Positions 18,091-27,045 are shown, numbered from the stretch's first letter. The stretch is DNA of 64,000 bases from Helicobacteraceae bacterium (GCA_013138865.1 WTBY01000025.1:1-64000); one strand, 5' to 3'. The notes: a model not told the origin generated them from the sequence alone. Made by a program: numbers and translations.

Positions 18091-18861
18091 ATGAAAACAA
18101 TTTTAGTAACAAATGATGACGGTTATGAGTCTAAAGGCCTTCTTGAGCTGGTAAAAAGTTTAAGAGAAATAGCAAATGTGATCGTAGTAGCTCCTGCAAA
18201 TGAGAAGTCTGCTTGTGGACACTCACTAACTCTAACAAGACCATTACGCTTTGTGAGTGTTGATGATGATTTTTACAAACTAGATGATGGAACACCAAGT
18301 GACTGTATCTACTTAGCTCTTAACTCTCTTTTTAAAGATGGAGATAGACCTGACTTAATAGTGAGCGGAATAAATAGAGGCTCAAATATGGGTGAAGATA
18401 TAACTTACTCAGGAACTTGTGCAGGAGCAATGGAAGGTGTACTGCATGACGTCCCTTCAATTGCAATTTCTCAAGTTGTTGACTTTAGTGAGCCATATGT
18501 CGACTATACGCTTGCTTGTAAAACTATTAAAAATTTAGTTACTAAAATTTTAAATAGTGAATTTCCTTTGCCAGAACGAGAGTTTTTGAATATTAATATT
18601 CCAATGAATCTAAAAGAAGCACCATTAGAAGTTACTTATGCTGGTTATCGTTTTTATGGTAATGAGGCACAAATACATAGAAACCCTAGAGGTGAAGAGC
18701 ATATTTGGTTAGGGCTTCACCCTCTCTCATTTAAAAAGCGTGATGGTGTCGATGGACTTTGTGACTATGACGCAATAGAGAAAGGAAGTGTATCAATTAC
18801 ACCAATTATGTTAGACTTGAGCGCTTATAAAAGTATCGACAAATTAAAAAGGTGGCTCTAA
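18091..18861 (+). CDS. surE: 5'/3'-nucleotidase SurE (survival protein)
   Basis: SurE is a metal-dependent nucleoside monophosphatase linked to stationary-phase survival. The 256 residues begin with ILVTNDDGYESKGL, whose paired aspartates bind metal, and continue with VVAPANEKSACGHSLT, DGTPSDCIYLAL, SGINRGSNMGEDITYSGT and, near the C-terminus, SVSITPIMLDLSAY, all family hallmarks. Length is typical. The stop overlaps the ThiF-like gene start by one base. Confidence 0.96.
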   Translation: MKTILVTNDDGYESKGLLELVKSLREIANVIVVAPANEKSACGHSLTLTRPLRFVSVDDDFYKLDDGTPSDCIYLALNSLFKDGDRPDLIVSGINRGSNMGEDITYSGTCAGAMEGVLHDVPSIAISQVVDFSEPYVDYTLACKTIKNLVTKILNSEFPLPEREFLNINIPMNLKEAPLEVTYAGYRFYGNEAQIHRNPRGEEHIWLGLHPLSFKKRDGVDGLCDYDAIEKGSVSITPIMLDLSAYKSIDKLKRWL

Positions 18862-19502
18862 TGAAATATGATCGTTTAAGAATACTATTTGGTGAAGATT
18901 TTGAAAAGTTTAAAAATACCAAAATTTTACTTTTAGGAGTTGGTGGTGTTGGAACTTTTTGTTTAGACTGCTTGTATAGAAGTGGAATTACAGACATAAC
19001 GATCGTAGACTTTGACACTTTTGATGTAACTAACCAAAACCGTCAAATGCACTCTGAACTTCATGAGGGAGAGAGTAAAGTTGAGGGTTTATGGTGGCAT
19101 TATACAACAACTACAACTATAGATAAAAAAATAGATGTCGAGTGGGTAGAGAGTTTTGACTTTGAGCCTTACGATATTATTTTAGATGCGATCGATGACT
19201 TTGAGCCAAAAATTGCACTTATTCAGAAGTGTCACAAAAAAATGATTAGCTCTATGGGCTCAGCTAAAAAGATGGATCCAACTAAAATAGAAGTTATTGA
19301 TGTTTTTGAAACTCATGGAGACAAATTTGCTTCTAAAATAAGAGCAGAGTTGCGCAAACGTGAGTTTAAGGGTAGACTTACAACTATATTTTCATCAGAA
19401 GAGCCACTTTGTAAAGAAAAAGGTAGTTTTGTTGGGGTAACGGGTGCATTTGGTTTAGCTATGTGTGCTGAGACTATAAAGCAGATTATAAATAAAAATT
19501 AA
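18861..19502 (+). CDS. tcdA: ThiF/HesA-family protein, probable tRNA threonylcarbamoyladenosine dehydratase
   Basis: An E1-like adenylating enzyme. The 213 residues start RLRILFGEDFEKFKN, the TcdA opening (normally RFxRLFG...), followed by the nucleotide-binding loop LLGVGGVGTF and the ATP-site DFDTFDVTNQNRQ. TcdA dehydrates t6A37 of tRNA to its cyclic form. The protein is shorter than E. coli TcdA (268), missing part of the C-terminus, as is usual in Campylobacterota as far as I recall. I prefer the ATG at 18861, overlapping the surE stop, to the in-frame GTG at 18852. Another ThiF-type role cannot be excluded. Confidence 0.8.
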   Translation: MKYDRLRILFGEDFEKFKNTKILLLGVGGVGTFCLDCLYRSGITDITIVDFDTFDVTNQNRQMHSELHEGESKVEGLWWHYTTTTTIDKKIDVEWVESFDFEPYDIILDAIDDFEPKIALIQKCHKKMISSMGSAKKMDPTKIEVIDVFETHGDKFASKIRAELRKREFKGRLTTIFSSEEPLCKEKGSFVGVTGAFGLAMCAETIKQIINKN

Positions 19503-19504
19503 GT

Positions 19505-19510
19505 TATAAT
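19505..19510 (+). promoter_or_regulatory. TATAAT -10 box in the greA leader
   Basis: A perfect TATAAT lies just after the tcdA stop. Transcription would start near 19517, right before the hairpin at 19521-19538. Confidence 0.5.
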
Positions 19511-19516
19511 ACACTT

Positions 19517-19655
19517 GTCTCTAACTCGCAAGAGTTAGGACAAATCACAAAATAAGGCTAACCTATGAAAAGGTTTAAGCTAAAGTTGAAATTCAACCTT
19601 TTAGGTTTTATATTCAGCTTTAAAGTAAAGAGGTACTAGCCTCTTTACTCTCTTA
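19517..19655 (+). ncRNA. Candidate structured small RNA or attenuated greA leader
   Basis: Between tcdA and greA a -10 box (19505-19510) is followed by a hairpin CTAACTC-GCAA-GAGTTAG (19521-19538), internal pairable segments (AAAAGGTT with AACCTTTT) and a 9-bp stem GTAAAGAGG-TACTAG-CCTCTTTAC (19625-19648) followed by a short T/C-rich run, terminator-like. The unit would be about 130 nt. A 24-codon frame (19565-19639) lies inside it but has no clear ribosome site. E. coli greA has a leader giving short terminated RNAs (GraL), so attenuation of greA is one reading; no sequence likeness is claimed. I recognised no known RNA family. Confidence 0.4.
19625..19655 (+). terminator. Terminator-like hairpin before greA
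   Basis: A nine-base-pair stem GTAAAGAGG/CCTCTTTAC with loop TACTAG, then TCTCTTA. The T-run is weak, so partial termination or attenuation is more likely than a full stop. Confidence 0.45.
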
Positions 19656-19695
19656 TGGCGTGATTATATCATAGAATTATTAGGAATAAAAAATT

Positions 19696-20187
19696 ATGGA
19701 ACAAAAACAGCCAATGACTGCATATGGTCATAAAAAACTATCAAATGAATTTAACCATTTAAAAACAGTAGAGCGTCCTTCTATTGTAGTAGCGATCGAA
19801 GAAGCACTAGAACACGGAGATTTAAAAGAGAACTCAGAATACCATGCAGCAAAAGAGAAACAGCGTCTTACTGATGGTCGTTTAAATGAGCTTAGCGATC
19901 TATTATCACAAGCACAAATTATAGATCCATCAGTACTAGCACATAAAAAAGTTAGTTTTGGATCAACCGTAGTTCTTTGTGATTTAGATTCAGATGAAGA
20001 GTTAATGTATGTGATCGTAGGTGGATGTGAAAGCTCACCTGAGAGAGGATTAATCTCTTTTAATTCACCTTTAGCTAAACAGCTTTTAGGAAAAGAAGAG
20101 GGTGATGAGTTTGTAGCAAAACTTCCTCGTGGAAATAGTGAGTATGAAGTTCTATCTGTAAAATATGAAAAGATTATTTTTGAGTAA
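19696..20187 (+). CDS. greA: Transcription elongation factor GreA
   Basis: GreA binds the RNA polymerase secondary channel and stimulates cleavage of backtracked RNA. The 163 residues show the N-terminal coiled coil with acidic tip DLKENSEYHAAKEKQ, preceded by ERPSIVVAIEEALEHG, and a C-terminal FKBP-like domain with ISFNSPLAKQLLGKEEGDEF. Length is typical. ATG is preceded by TTAGGAATAAAA. The end overlaps the argC frame by about 23 nt if the upstream argC ATG is used. Confidence 0.96.
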   Translation: MEQKQPMTAYGHKKLSNEFNHLKTVERPSIVVAIEEALEHGDLKENSEYHAAKEKQRLTDGRLNELSDLLSQAQIIDPSVLAHKKVSFGSTVVLCDLDSDEELMYVIVGGCESSPERGLISFNSPLAKQLLGKEEGDEFVAKLPRGNSEYEVLSVKYEKIIFE

Positions 20188-21184
20188 AATCAATGTAGCA
20201 GTAATCGGTGCTAGTGGCTACACAGGCGTAGAGCTTCTTAAAATGCTTATAGCTCACCCTATTTTTAATATTAATTATGTAGCAACGAGTGAGGGTGATG
20301 TAAAGCTAAGCGATCTTCATCCATCTTTGTTGGATGTCTTTGAGTGTGATGTTCAAAAAGCCTCTTCTAAAGAGGTATCTGAAAAAGCAGAATTAGTATT
20401 TTTGGCTCTTCCACATAAAACTGCAATGGTTTTTGTAAAAGAGCTAATGGAGTTAAATGTTAAAGTAGTTGATCTCTCAGCTGATTATAGATTAAAATTA
20501 GAAACTTATGAGAAGCACTACACAGCGCATACTGATAGTGCAAATTTAAAAAATGCTGTCTATGGTATAAGCGAATTAAATCGTGAAGAGATTAAAAAAG
20601 CTTCACTTGTTGCTAACCCAGGCTGTTACCCCACAAGTACAATTTTAGCAACACTTCCATTTATGGACTATAGAGTTAAAAATTCACCTATTATAATTGA
20701 CGCAAAGAGTGGAGTAAGTGGAGCAGGAAAAAAATGTATAGCAACCACTCACTATGTAAGTATTAACGAAAATATGTTCTCTTATAACCCTTTTGGACAT
20801 CGTCATGCTCCAGAAATTGCAGAAAAACTAAATATTAGTGAAGATGAGGTTAATTTTATTCCTCACTTATGCCCAGTTACTCGTGGAATGTTAAGCTCTA
20901 TTTATCTTCAAGTTGAGGGTGAGTTTGATCCTCTTAAAGTATTAAAAGAGTTTTATAAAAATGAACCATTTGTAAGAGTTAGAGAGACTCCAGTAGATAT
21001 GAAAAGTGTAGCAGGAACTCATTTTTGCGATCTTTATGCTCAAAAGAAAAATAATGTACTTTTTATAACTTCAGCAATTGATAACTTGCTTCGTGGAGCA
21101 AGTTCAGCTGCGATCGCAAATGCAAACTTAATGATGGGGCTTGAGGAAGAGACAGCACTTCCAACTATAGCGTATGTACCATAA
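20165..21184 (+). CDS. argC: N-acetyl-gamma-glutamyl-phosphate reductase
   Basis: ArgC reduces N-acetylglutamyl phosphate with NADPH, the third step of arginine synthesis. The 339 residues show the Rossmann loop VAVIGASGYTGVELLKML, the active-site ANPGCYPTSTIL with the catalytic cysteine, and SGVSGAGKK. Two starts are possible: ATG 20165, which overlaps greA by 23 nt, or TTG 20180, which gives MSKINVAVIGASG and overlaps greA by 8 nt. The TTG form matches the normal N-terminus better, but neither has a strong ribosome site. The end overlaps the next gene by 11 nt. Confidence 0.93.
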   Translation: MKRLFLSKINVAVIGASGYTGVELLKMLIAHPIFNINYVATSEGDVKLSDLHPSLLDVFECDVQKASSKEVSEKAELVFLALPHKTAMVFVKELMELNVKVVDLSADYRLKLETYEKHYTAHTDSANLKNAVYGISELNREEIKKASLVANPGCYPTSTILATLPFMDYRVKNSPIIIDAKSGVSGAGKKCIATTHYVSINENMFSYNPFGHRHAPEIAEKLNISEDEVNFIPHLCPVTRGMLSSIYLQVEGEFDPLKVLKEFYKNEPFVRVRETPVDMKSVAGTHFCDLYAQKKNNVLFITSAIDNLLRGASSAAIANANLMMGLEEETALPTIAYVP

Positions 21185-21929
21185 CATAAATGATGGTGCG
21201 ATCATTATTGCTGATGCGCACTATTCACTTAAAAACTTTCAACTTTTAGAGTTTCTACAAGCTATAGAATCTAAAAAAATTCTAACAACACAACTAATTT
21301 TACTTGGAGATATTTTTGATCTTCTATTTTCACAAATTAAAAATTCTATAAAACGAAATGAAAAAGTTATAAGTATTATAAATAAGTTATCTGAGCAAAT
21401 AGAAGTTATATATTTGGAAGGAAACCATGACTTTAATATAGCACCTATATTTAAAAATGTTAAAGTTTTGCAACTGCAAGATCAGCCTCTGCTGTGTAAA
21501 TATAAAAATAAAAATATTTTCTTAGCACATGGTGACTGGGGTGTTGATCTGAAATACAAACTTTATACTTCTATTATAAGATCACCAATTGTGATGAAAT
21601 TTTTATCCTTTTTGAATAATACTTTCAATAATATAATAATTAAAAAGCTAGACAACTATTTAGATCTTAAAGATGATTGTAAAGAGTTTAAAGGTTTTGA
21701 AGAGTATATTAAAAAAAGAATAATCTCTATAAATACCAATGAAATAGACTATTTCATAGAGGGACATTTTCATCAAGGAAAATCATTTAAAATAGATAAC
21801 TTGTTATATACAAATATAGACTCTTTTGCGTGTAATCAAAGTTATTATATTGTACAATTACAACCAAATAGTGAAATTTTAATACAAAAAAATTTTAAAA
21901 AGGAGTCATATGCTAGAGAAAAAAGATAA
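21174..21929 (+). CDS. LpxH-like metallophosphatase
   Basis: The 251 residues carry the calcineurin-type two-metal signature in order: ADAHYS (D14, H16), LLGDIFDLL, LEGNHDFN, AHGDWG and EGHFHQG. This set and the length match UDP-2,3-diacylglucosamine hydrolases (LpxH), which make lipid X in lipid A synthesis at the inner membrane face. That function is likely since waaC, lpxL and kdsA show lipopolysaccharide is made, but a different phosphoesterase is possible. The gene overlaps argC by 11 nt and its last 20 nt overlap cheV, an unusual link between lipid A and chemotaxis genes. Confidence 0.75.
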   Translation: MYHNINDGAIIIADAHYSLKNFQLLEFLQAIESKKILTTQLILLGDIFDLLFSQIKNSIKRNEKVISIINKLSEQIEVIYLEGNHDFNIAPIFKNVKVLQLQDQPLLCKYKNKNIFLAHGDWGVDLKYKLYTSIIRSPIVMKFLSFLNNTFNNIIIKKLDNYLDLKDDCKEFKGFEEYIKKRIISINTNEIDYFIEGHFHQGKSFKIDNLLYTNIDSFACNQSYYIVQLQPNSEILIQKNFKKESYAREKR

Positions 21930-22866
21930 AGCTCTTACAGTTGGAAACAATGAAATGGAACTTGTAGACTTTCGTATTTCAAAAATAGAAAATGGCGAAA
22001 TTTATGAGGGTGTTTACGGAGTTAACGTATCTAAAGTACGTGAAATTATCCGTATACCAGAAGTTACTGAATTGCCAGGTGTACCTAGCTATATAGAAGG
22101 TATTTTTGATCTTCGTGGTGTAGTAATTCCAGTTGTAAATTTAGCTAAATGGATGAACCTAGAAACACCAGAATCAGTTGTCAAAACATCACGTGTAATT
22201 ATCGCAGAGTTTAACAATGTGCTTATAGGCTTTGTTGTTCATGACGCAAGAAGAATTCGCCGTATTAGTTGGGCTGATATTGAACCAGCATCATTTAACG
22301 TAAGCGGTGATAGTTCAGATGCAAATAAAATTACAGGCATGACTAGAATTGAAAATGAACAAGTTCTTCTAATTTTGGATCTTGAGAGTGTTGTTCAAGA
22401 CTTAGGTTTATACACACCAAGCACTGATATGACTGATAATGATACGAAAAAATTTGCTGGAACAGCTCTACTATTAGATGACAGTTCAACTGCTAGAAAA
22501 ATTATTAGTGATGGTCTTAAACATATGGGTTTTAGAGTTGTAACAGCTACTGATGGCGAAGATGGTCTTTCAAAACTAAATGATCTTCATTCAAGCTATG
22601 GCGATAATTTACAAAAAGAGCTAAGAATAATTGTCTCTGATATAGAGATGCCACTTATGGATGGTTTTACATTTGCTGCAAATGTGAAAGCTGATGGTAG
22701 GTATAAAGACATTCCTATCGTCTTTAGTTCATCAATTAGCGATCATTTTAGTGAAAATAGAGGTAGGGAAGCTGGTGGTGAGGCTTATTTAGTTAAGTTT
22801 GATGCTAGTACATTTTATAAAGAAGTAACACGTGTACTTGAATCACATGAAGAAAAAGGAGCATAA
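21910..22866 (+). CDS. cheV: Chemotaxis coupling protein CheV (CheW-receiver)
   Basis: CheV couples chemoreceptors to CheA and can be modulated by phosphorylation. The 318 residues hold a CheW-like domain (about 12-170) with GVNVSKVREIIRIPEVT and GIFDLRGVVIPVVNL, then a receiver domain (about 190-318) with LLLDDSSTARK and the phosphoacceptor in VSDIEMPLMDGFTF. The ATG has a strong AAGGAG 6 nt upstream. It starts the chemotaxis run cheV-cheA-cheW, with a 2-nt gap to cheA. Confidence 0.94.
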   Translation: MLEKKDKALTVGNNEMELVDFRISKIENGEIYEGVYGVNVSKVREIIRIPEVTELPGVPSYIEGIFDLRGVVIPVVNLAKWMNLETPESVVKTSRVIIAEFNNVLIGFVVHDARRIRRISWADIEPASFNVSGDSSDANKITGMTRIENEQVLLILDLESVVQDLGLYTPSTDMTDNDTKKFAGTALLLDDSSTARKIISDGLKHMGFRVVTATDGEDGLSKLNDLHSSYGDNLQKELRIIVSDIEMPLMDGFTFAANVKADGRYKDIPIVFSSSISDHFSENRGREAGGEAYLVKFDASTFYKEVTRVLESHEEKGA

Positions 22867-22868
22867 AT

Positions 22869-25229
22869 ATGGATGAATTTGAAGAGATACTACAGGATTT
22901 TTTAGTTGAAGCATTTGAGCTTTTAGAACAACTTGATCAAGATTTGGTTGAGTTAGAAAATGCACCAGAAGACCTTGAATTATTAAATAGAATTTTTAGA
23001 GTTGCACACACTATTAAGGGTGCTTCATCATTTCTTAATTTCGATGTTTTAACTCACTTAACACACCATATGGAAGATGTTTTAAATAAAGCACGTCATG
23101 GTGAACTAGTTCTTGATGCAGATATTATGGATGTTGTTTTAGAATCAATTGACCTAATGAAAGCACTGCTAATAACTATCCGTGATACAAGTAAAGATCA
23201 AGGTGTTGAGCTAGGTGATATAGTTAGCCGGCTTGATAAAATTTCAGGTGGTGATGGAGATGTACCAGCTCCTGTTGTTGAAGCTGAAGCTACTCCTTCC
23301 CCACAAGCTGTAAAAGCAGCATCAACAGAAGAAGAAATTGATTATAGTGAACTAAGTGAAGATGATATTGAAGCAGAAATTCAAAGACTTTTAGTTGAGA
23401 GACAAGAGTCTGATAAAGCTAAACGTGCTGCTAAAAAAGCAGCAGGAGAGAGTGTACCTGAAATACCAGATACGCCTTCTTCAGAACCTGAGAAAAGTTC
23501 TGCACTAGCACCTGTAGCTGCGCCAGTAGTAGCTAAAAAAGTGGAGCCAAAATCAGATGACAGCAAAGCTCCTGCACCAGCTGCAAAAGCAACTGTAGTT
23601 GAGCAGACTATTCGTGTTGATGTAAAAAGACTTGATCACCTTATGAACCTTATCGGTGAGTTAGTTCTAGGTAAAAATAGACTTATAAAAATTAATGATG
23701 ATGTTGAAGAGCGTTATGAGGGTGAAGAGTTTCTTGAAGAGCTTAACCAAGTTGTAAGTATTGTCTCTCTAGTAACAACTGATTTACAAATTGCAGTTAT
23801 GAAAACACGTATGCTTCCGATCGGAAAAGTATTTAACAAATTTCCTCGTATGATTCGTGACCTTTCGCGAGAGCTTAATAAAAAAATAGAGTTAGTTATA
23901 GATGGTGAAGACACTGAGCTTGATAAGTCTATCGTCGAGGAGATAGGTGATCCTTTAGTTCATATTATCCGTAACTCTTGTGACCATGGTATTGAAATGC
24001 CAGCAGTTAGAGCAGCAGCTGGTAAGCCTGAACTAGGAATTATTACTCTTAAAGCTTATAATGAAGGTAACCATATTGTTATTCAAATTGATGACGATGG
24101 TAAAGGCCTTGACGCTGATATGCTTAGAACTAAGTCAATAGAAAAAGAGATTATCACAGAAAAAGAAGCTGATAACATGAGTGATAAAGAAGCTTTTGGT
24201 CTTATATTTAAACCAGGTTTCTCAACTGCTGCACAAGTTACAAATGTATCTGGTCGTGGAGTTGGTATGGATGTTGTAAAAACAAACATAGAAAGACTTA
24301 ATGGTATTATTGATATAGAGTCAAAAGTTGGAGTTGGTACAGAGATGAAACTTAAAATTCCTCTTACTCTTGCTATTATTCAAGCTCTACTTGTTGCTGT
24401 ACAAGAAGAGTTTTATGCTATTCCTCTTGCTTCAGTTTTAGAGACTGTTAGAATCTCTAAAGAAGAGGTTTATACAGTTGAAAACCGTTCAGTTATGCGT
24501 CTTCGTGAAGAGGTACTATCTCTTGTTCATATTGGTGATATTTTTGAAGTTGAACGTATTTTTGACCATAACGAATACTCCTACGTCGTAGTGATTGGAC
24601 TTGCTGAGTCAAAACTAGGTCTTATAGTTGATTCACTTGTTGGTCAAGAAGAGATCGTTATTAAATCACTTGGAGAATACTTAAAAGGTATAGAGGGAAT
24701 TGCTGGAGCTACTATACGTGGTGATGGTGGCGTTACACTTATTTGTGATGTCGCTGCACTTATGCAGATGGCAACAACAGTTAAGTCTACTGTTGCTATT
24801 AGTGGTGGTGATGATGATGAACCTACTGAAAAAAATAAACCAAGTGACTATAAAGTTCTGATCGTAGATGACTCTAAAACAGATAGATTAATTATGAGTA
24901 AATCATTAGCACCTTTAGGAATAACTTTAGTTGAAGCTTCTGACGGACTAGAAGCTCTTAATATTCTAAAATCTGGTGAGCACTCTTTTGATGGAATGTT
25001 AATAGATATTGAAATGCCAAGAATGGATGGTTACACATTAGCAGGAGAGATTAAAAAATATAGCAAATATAAACATATTCCACTAATTGCGGTAACGTCA
25101 AGAACTGGTAAAGCAGATAGAATGCGTGGTGTAGAAGCTGGAATGGTTGAGTATATTACTAAACCATACTCACCTGATTACTTAATGAGCGTTGTTAAAC
25201 GTAACATTAAAATGACTATGGAAGCGTAA
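22869..25229 (+). CDS. cheA: Chemotaxis histidine kinase with fused receiver (CheA-Y)
   Basis: The 786 residues run: HPt domain with H47 in RVAHTIKGASSF, an Ala/Pro/Glu-rich linker (about 130-240), the dimerisation helix pair, the ATPase domain with HIIRNSCDHGIE, DDGKGLD and GRGVGMDVVK, a CheW-like domain (about 515-650), and a C-terminal receiver (about 664-786) with VDDSKTDR and LIDIEMPRMDGYTL. Receiver-fused CheA (CheAY) is the usual form in Helicobacter and Campylobacter, where the receiver may act as a phosphate sink. cheY itself is not in the window. Confidence 0.95.
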   Translation: MDEFEEILQDFLVEAFELLEQLDQDLVELENAPEDLELLNRIFRVAHTIKGASSFLNFDVLTHLTHHMEDVLNKARHGELVLDADIMDVVLESIDLMKALLITIRDTSKDQGVELGDIVSRLDKISGGDGDVPAPVVEAEATPSPQAVKAASTEEEIDYSELSEDDIEAEIQRLLVERQESDKAKRAAKKAAGESVPEIPDTPSSEPEKSSALAPVAAPVVAKKVEPKSDDSKAPAPAAKATVVEQTIRVDVKRLDHLMNLIGELVLGKNRLIKINDDVEERYEGEEFLEELNQVVSIVSLVTTDLQIAVMKTRMLPIGKVFNKFPRMIRDLSRELNKKIELVIDGEDTELDKSIVEEIGDPLVHIIRNSCDHGIEMPAVRAAAGKPELGIITLKAYNEGNHIVIQIDDDGKGLDADMLRTKSIEKEIITEKEADNMSDKEAFGLIFKPGFSTAAQVTNVSGRGVGMDVVKTNIERLNGIIDIESKVGVGTEMKLKIPLTLAIIQALLVAVQEEFYAIPLASVLETVRISKEEVYTVENRSVMRLREEVLSLVHIGDIFEVERIFDHNEYSYVVVIGLAESKLGLIVDSLVGQEEIVIKSLGEYLKGIEGIAGATIRGDGGVTLICDVAALMQMATTVKSTVAISGGDDDEPTEKNKPSDYKVLIVDDSKTDRLIMSKSLAPLGITLVEASDGLEALNILKSGEHSFDGMLIDIEMPRMDGYTLAGEIKKYSKYKHIPLIAVTSRTGKADRMRGVEAGMVEYITKPYSPDYLMSVVKRNIKMTMEA

Positions 25230-25239
25230 GGAGGCTATT

Positions 25240-25734
25240 ATGAGCGAAAAATTACAACAAATAATTAATAAACAACAGATTCAAGATGATCCATCATTAA
25301 CTGATTTAGATGATATAGTTCAACTAGTTGGTTTTGTAATTGGTGATGAGGAATATAGTGTGCCTATTCTTTCTATTCAAGAGATTATTAAGCCTATAAG
25401 TTGGACTAGAGTTCCTCAAACACCAAACTATGTTTTAGGTGTTTTTAACTTACGTGGTTCTGTTATTCCACTTATAGATCTTCGTATGCGTTTTGGTCTT
25501 CGTGAACAAAAGCACACTGAAGATACACGATTTATAGTCATAAAAGATGAAGACGAAGTTGCAGGTTTTGTAATAGATCGTCTAACAGAAGCTATACGTC
25601 TTAGTAAAAGAGATATAGGACCAGCTCCTGAAGCTGCTCAAACTTCTGACACTATGATCGAGGGTGTTGGTAAGCAAAAAGATAAAATTTTAACAATTTT
25701 AAAAGTTGCTAAACTACTAGAGAGAACTTTTTAG
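25240..25734 (+). CDS. cheW: Chemotaxis coupling protein CheW
   Basis: The 164-residue CheW scaffolds CheA to receptors. It contains VGFVIGDEEYSVPILSIQEII, which fits the CheW beta-barrel core, and GVFNLRGSVIPLIDLRMRFG, near-identical in layout to the CheV domain upstream. ATG is preceded by AAGGAGGC. A hairpin overlapping the stop codon ends the operon. Confidence 0.95.
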   Translation: MSEKLQQIINKQQIQDDPSLTDLDDIVQLVGFVIGDEEYSVPILSIQEIIKPISWTRVPQTPNYVLGVFNLRGSVIPLIDLRMRFGLREQKHTEDTRFIVIKDEDEVAGFVIDRLTEAIRLSKRDIGPAPEAAQTSDTMIEGVGKQKDKILTILKVAKLLERTF

Positions 25735-25744
25735 TCTCTCTTTT
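25719..25744 (+). terminator. Terminator at the end of cheW
   Basis: Stem AGAGAG(A)ACT / AGTCTCTCT with a TTTT loop and one bulged A, followed by TTTTAG. It overlaps the cheW stop codon (25732-25734). Confidence 0.7.
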
Positions 25745-25767
25745 AGCACAACGCCTAAAACTTCTAC

Positions 25768-27045
25768 ATGAACCCTCACAAAATAAATAGAGATAATTTT
25801 TTAAACTGCATGAGTTATGGTGTAGCCATAATAACCTCTTCTACATACAAAACACGATCAAACGATACCGACTATCCATATAGAGCTGATAGCAATTTTT
25901 GGTATTTGAGTGGTTTTGAAGAAGATAATTCTACTCTTGTTTTTATAAAAACAAAAAAGAAGAGTAGAGTTATTCTATTTGTTCAAAAAAGAGATAAAAC
26001 TCAAGAGCTTTGGAATGGTGAGAGACTAGGCGTCAAACGAGCTAAAAAAAAGTTTGATGTTGATAAAACATATTCAATAGATAAACTGCAAAATAAGTTA
26101 GCTGAGTATTTAAAAGATAGCCATAGGCTATATTTAGACCTTTATAGCCAAAACAGCAGACTCTTAGAAATTAAGAAAGTAGCAAAAAAGTCTAAAGTAA
26201 ACAGACTTACAAATATTATTCCTATTGTACAAAAACTACGTCTTATAAAAAGTGAACATGAAATAACACTAATTAAAAGAGCTATAGAGATCACAAAAAA
26301 GGCACATCATAGTGCTATGAAAAAAGCCTCTTCTAAACTGCATGAATATCAACTTCAAGCAGACATAGAACACACTTTCAAATCTAATGGCGCTTATAGT
26401 GATGCTTACACGAGTATAGTCGCTGGTGGAAATAGTGCAAATACTCTTCACTACATTACTAATGCTAATAAACTTTGTGATGGTGAGCTAGTTTTAATAG
26501 ATGCAGGTTGTGAATACAAAATGTACGCAAGTGACATAACAAGAACTTTTCCAGTAAATGGTAAGTTTAGCTCCGCTCAAAGTGAACTATATGAACTAGT
26601 TCTTCATACTCAAGAAGAGGTTATAAAAGCTATTAAGCCAAATGTAACTAAAGTAATTTTGCAAGATCTCTCAGTTAAACTTTTAACTAAAGGTATGATC
26701 GCACTTGGTATTTTAAAAGGTGACTTAGAAGAACTTATTAAAAAAGACAAATATAAAAAATACTATCCTCACGGTATAGGTCATTGGATGGGAATAGATG
26801 TTCATGATCCTTGCCCGTACAAAGACAAAAAAAATAGAGATATAGTTTTTAAAGAGGGTATGGTATTAACAATAGAACCAGCTCTTTATGTAGAAAAAAA
26901 TGATAAAAAAGTACCACTAAAATATAGAGGTATAGGTATACGAATAGAGGACAATATTTTAGTAACTAAAAAAGGTTATGAAAATTTAAGTGAAAGTATT
27001 GTTAAGAGTGTGGAAGATGTTGAGCAAATGTGTAGAGCCATATAG
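25768..27045 (+). CDS. pepP: Xaa-Pro aminopeptidase
   Basis: A dimetal M24B peptidase removing N-terminal residues before proline. The 425 residues have an N-terminal creatinase-like domain with DYPYRADSNFWYLSGF, a PepP hallmark, and a pita-bread catalytic domain with metal ligands in LIDAGCEYKMYASDITRTF, GIGHWMGIDVHD, LTIEPAL and GIRIEDNI. Start ATG at 25768 comes 34 nt after cheW, beyond its terminator, and has no strong ribosome site. It ends convergent to a lipoprotein gene. Confidence 0.93.
   Translation: MNPHKINRDNFLNCMSYGVAIITSSTYKTRSNDTDYPYRADSNFWYLSGFEEDNSTLVFIKTKKKSRVILFVQKRDKTQELWNGERLGVKRAKKKFDVDKTYSIDKLQNKLAEYLKDSHRLYLDLYSQNSRLLEIKKVAKKSKVNRLTNIIPIVQKLRLIKSEHEITLIKRAIEITKKAHHSAMKKASSKLHEYQLQADIEHTFKSNGAYSDAYTSIVAGGNSANTLHYITNANKLCDGELVLIDAGCEYKMYASDITRTFPVNGKFSSAQSELYELVLHTQEEVIKAIKPNVTKVILQDLSVKLLTKGMIALGILKGDLEELIKKDKYKKYYPHGIGHWMGIDVHDPCPYKDKKNRDIVFKEGMVLTIEPALYVEKNDKKVPLKYRGIGIRIEDNILVTKKGYENLSESIVKSVEDVEQMCRAI

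Noticed and set aside
19565-19639. 24-codon open frame MKRFKLKLKF... in the greA leader
   Set aside because: No clear ribosome site, and the frame's stop lies in the loop of a hairpin. I treat it as part of a structured RNA, though a leader peptide is not excluded.
19625-19655. Resemblance to a preQ1-I riboswitch (AGAGG...CCTCT)
   Set aside because: The conserved loop and the A-rich pseudoknot tail are missing, and greA is not a queuosine gene.
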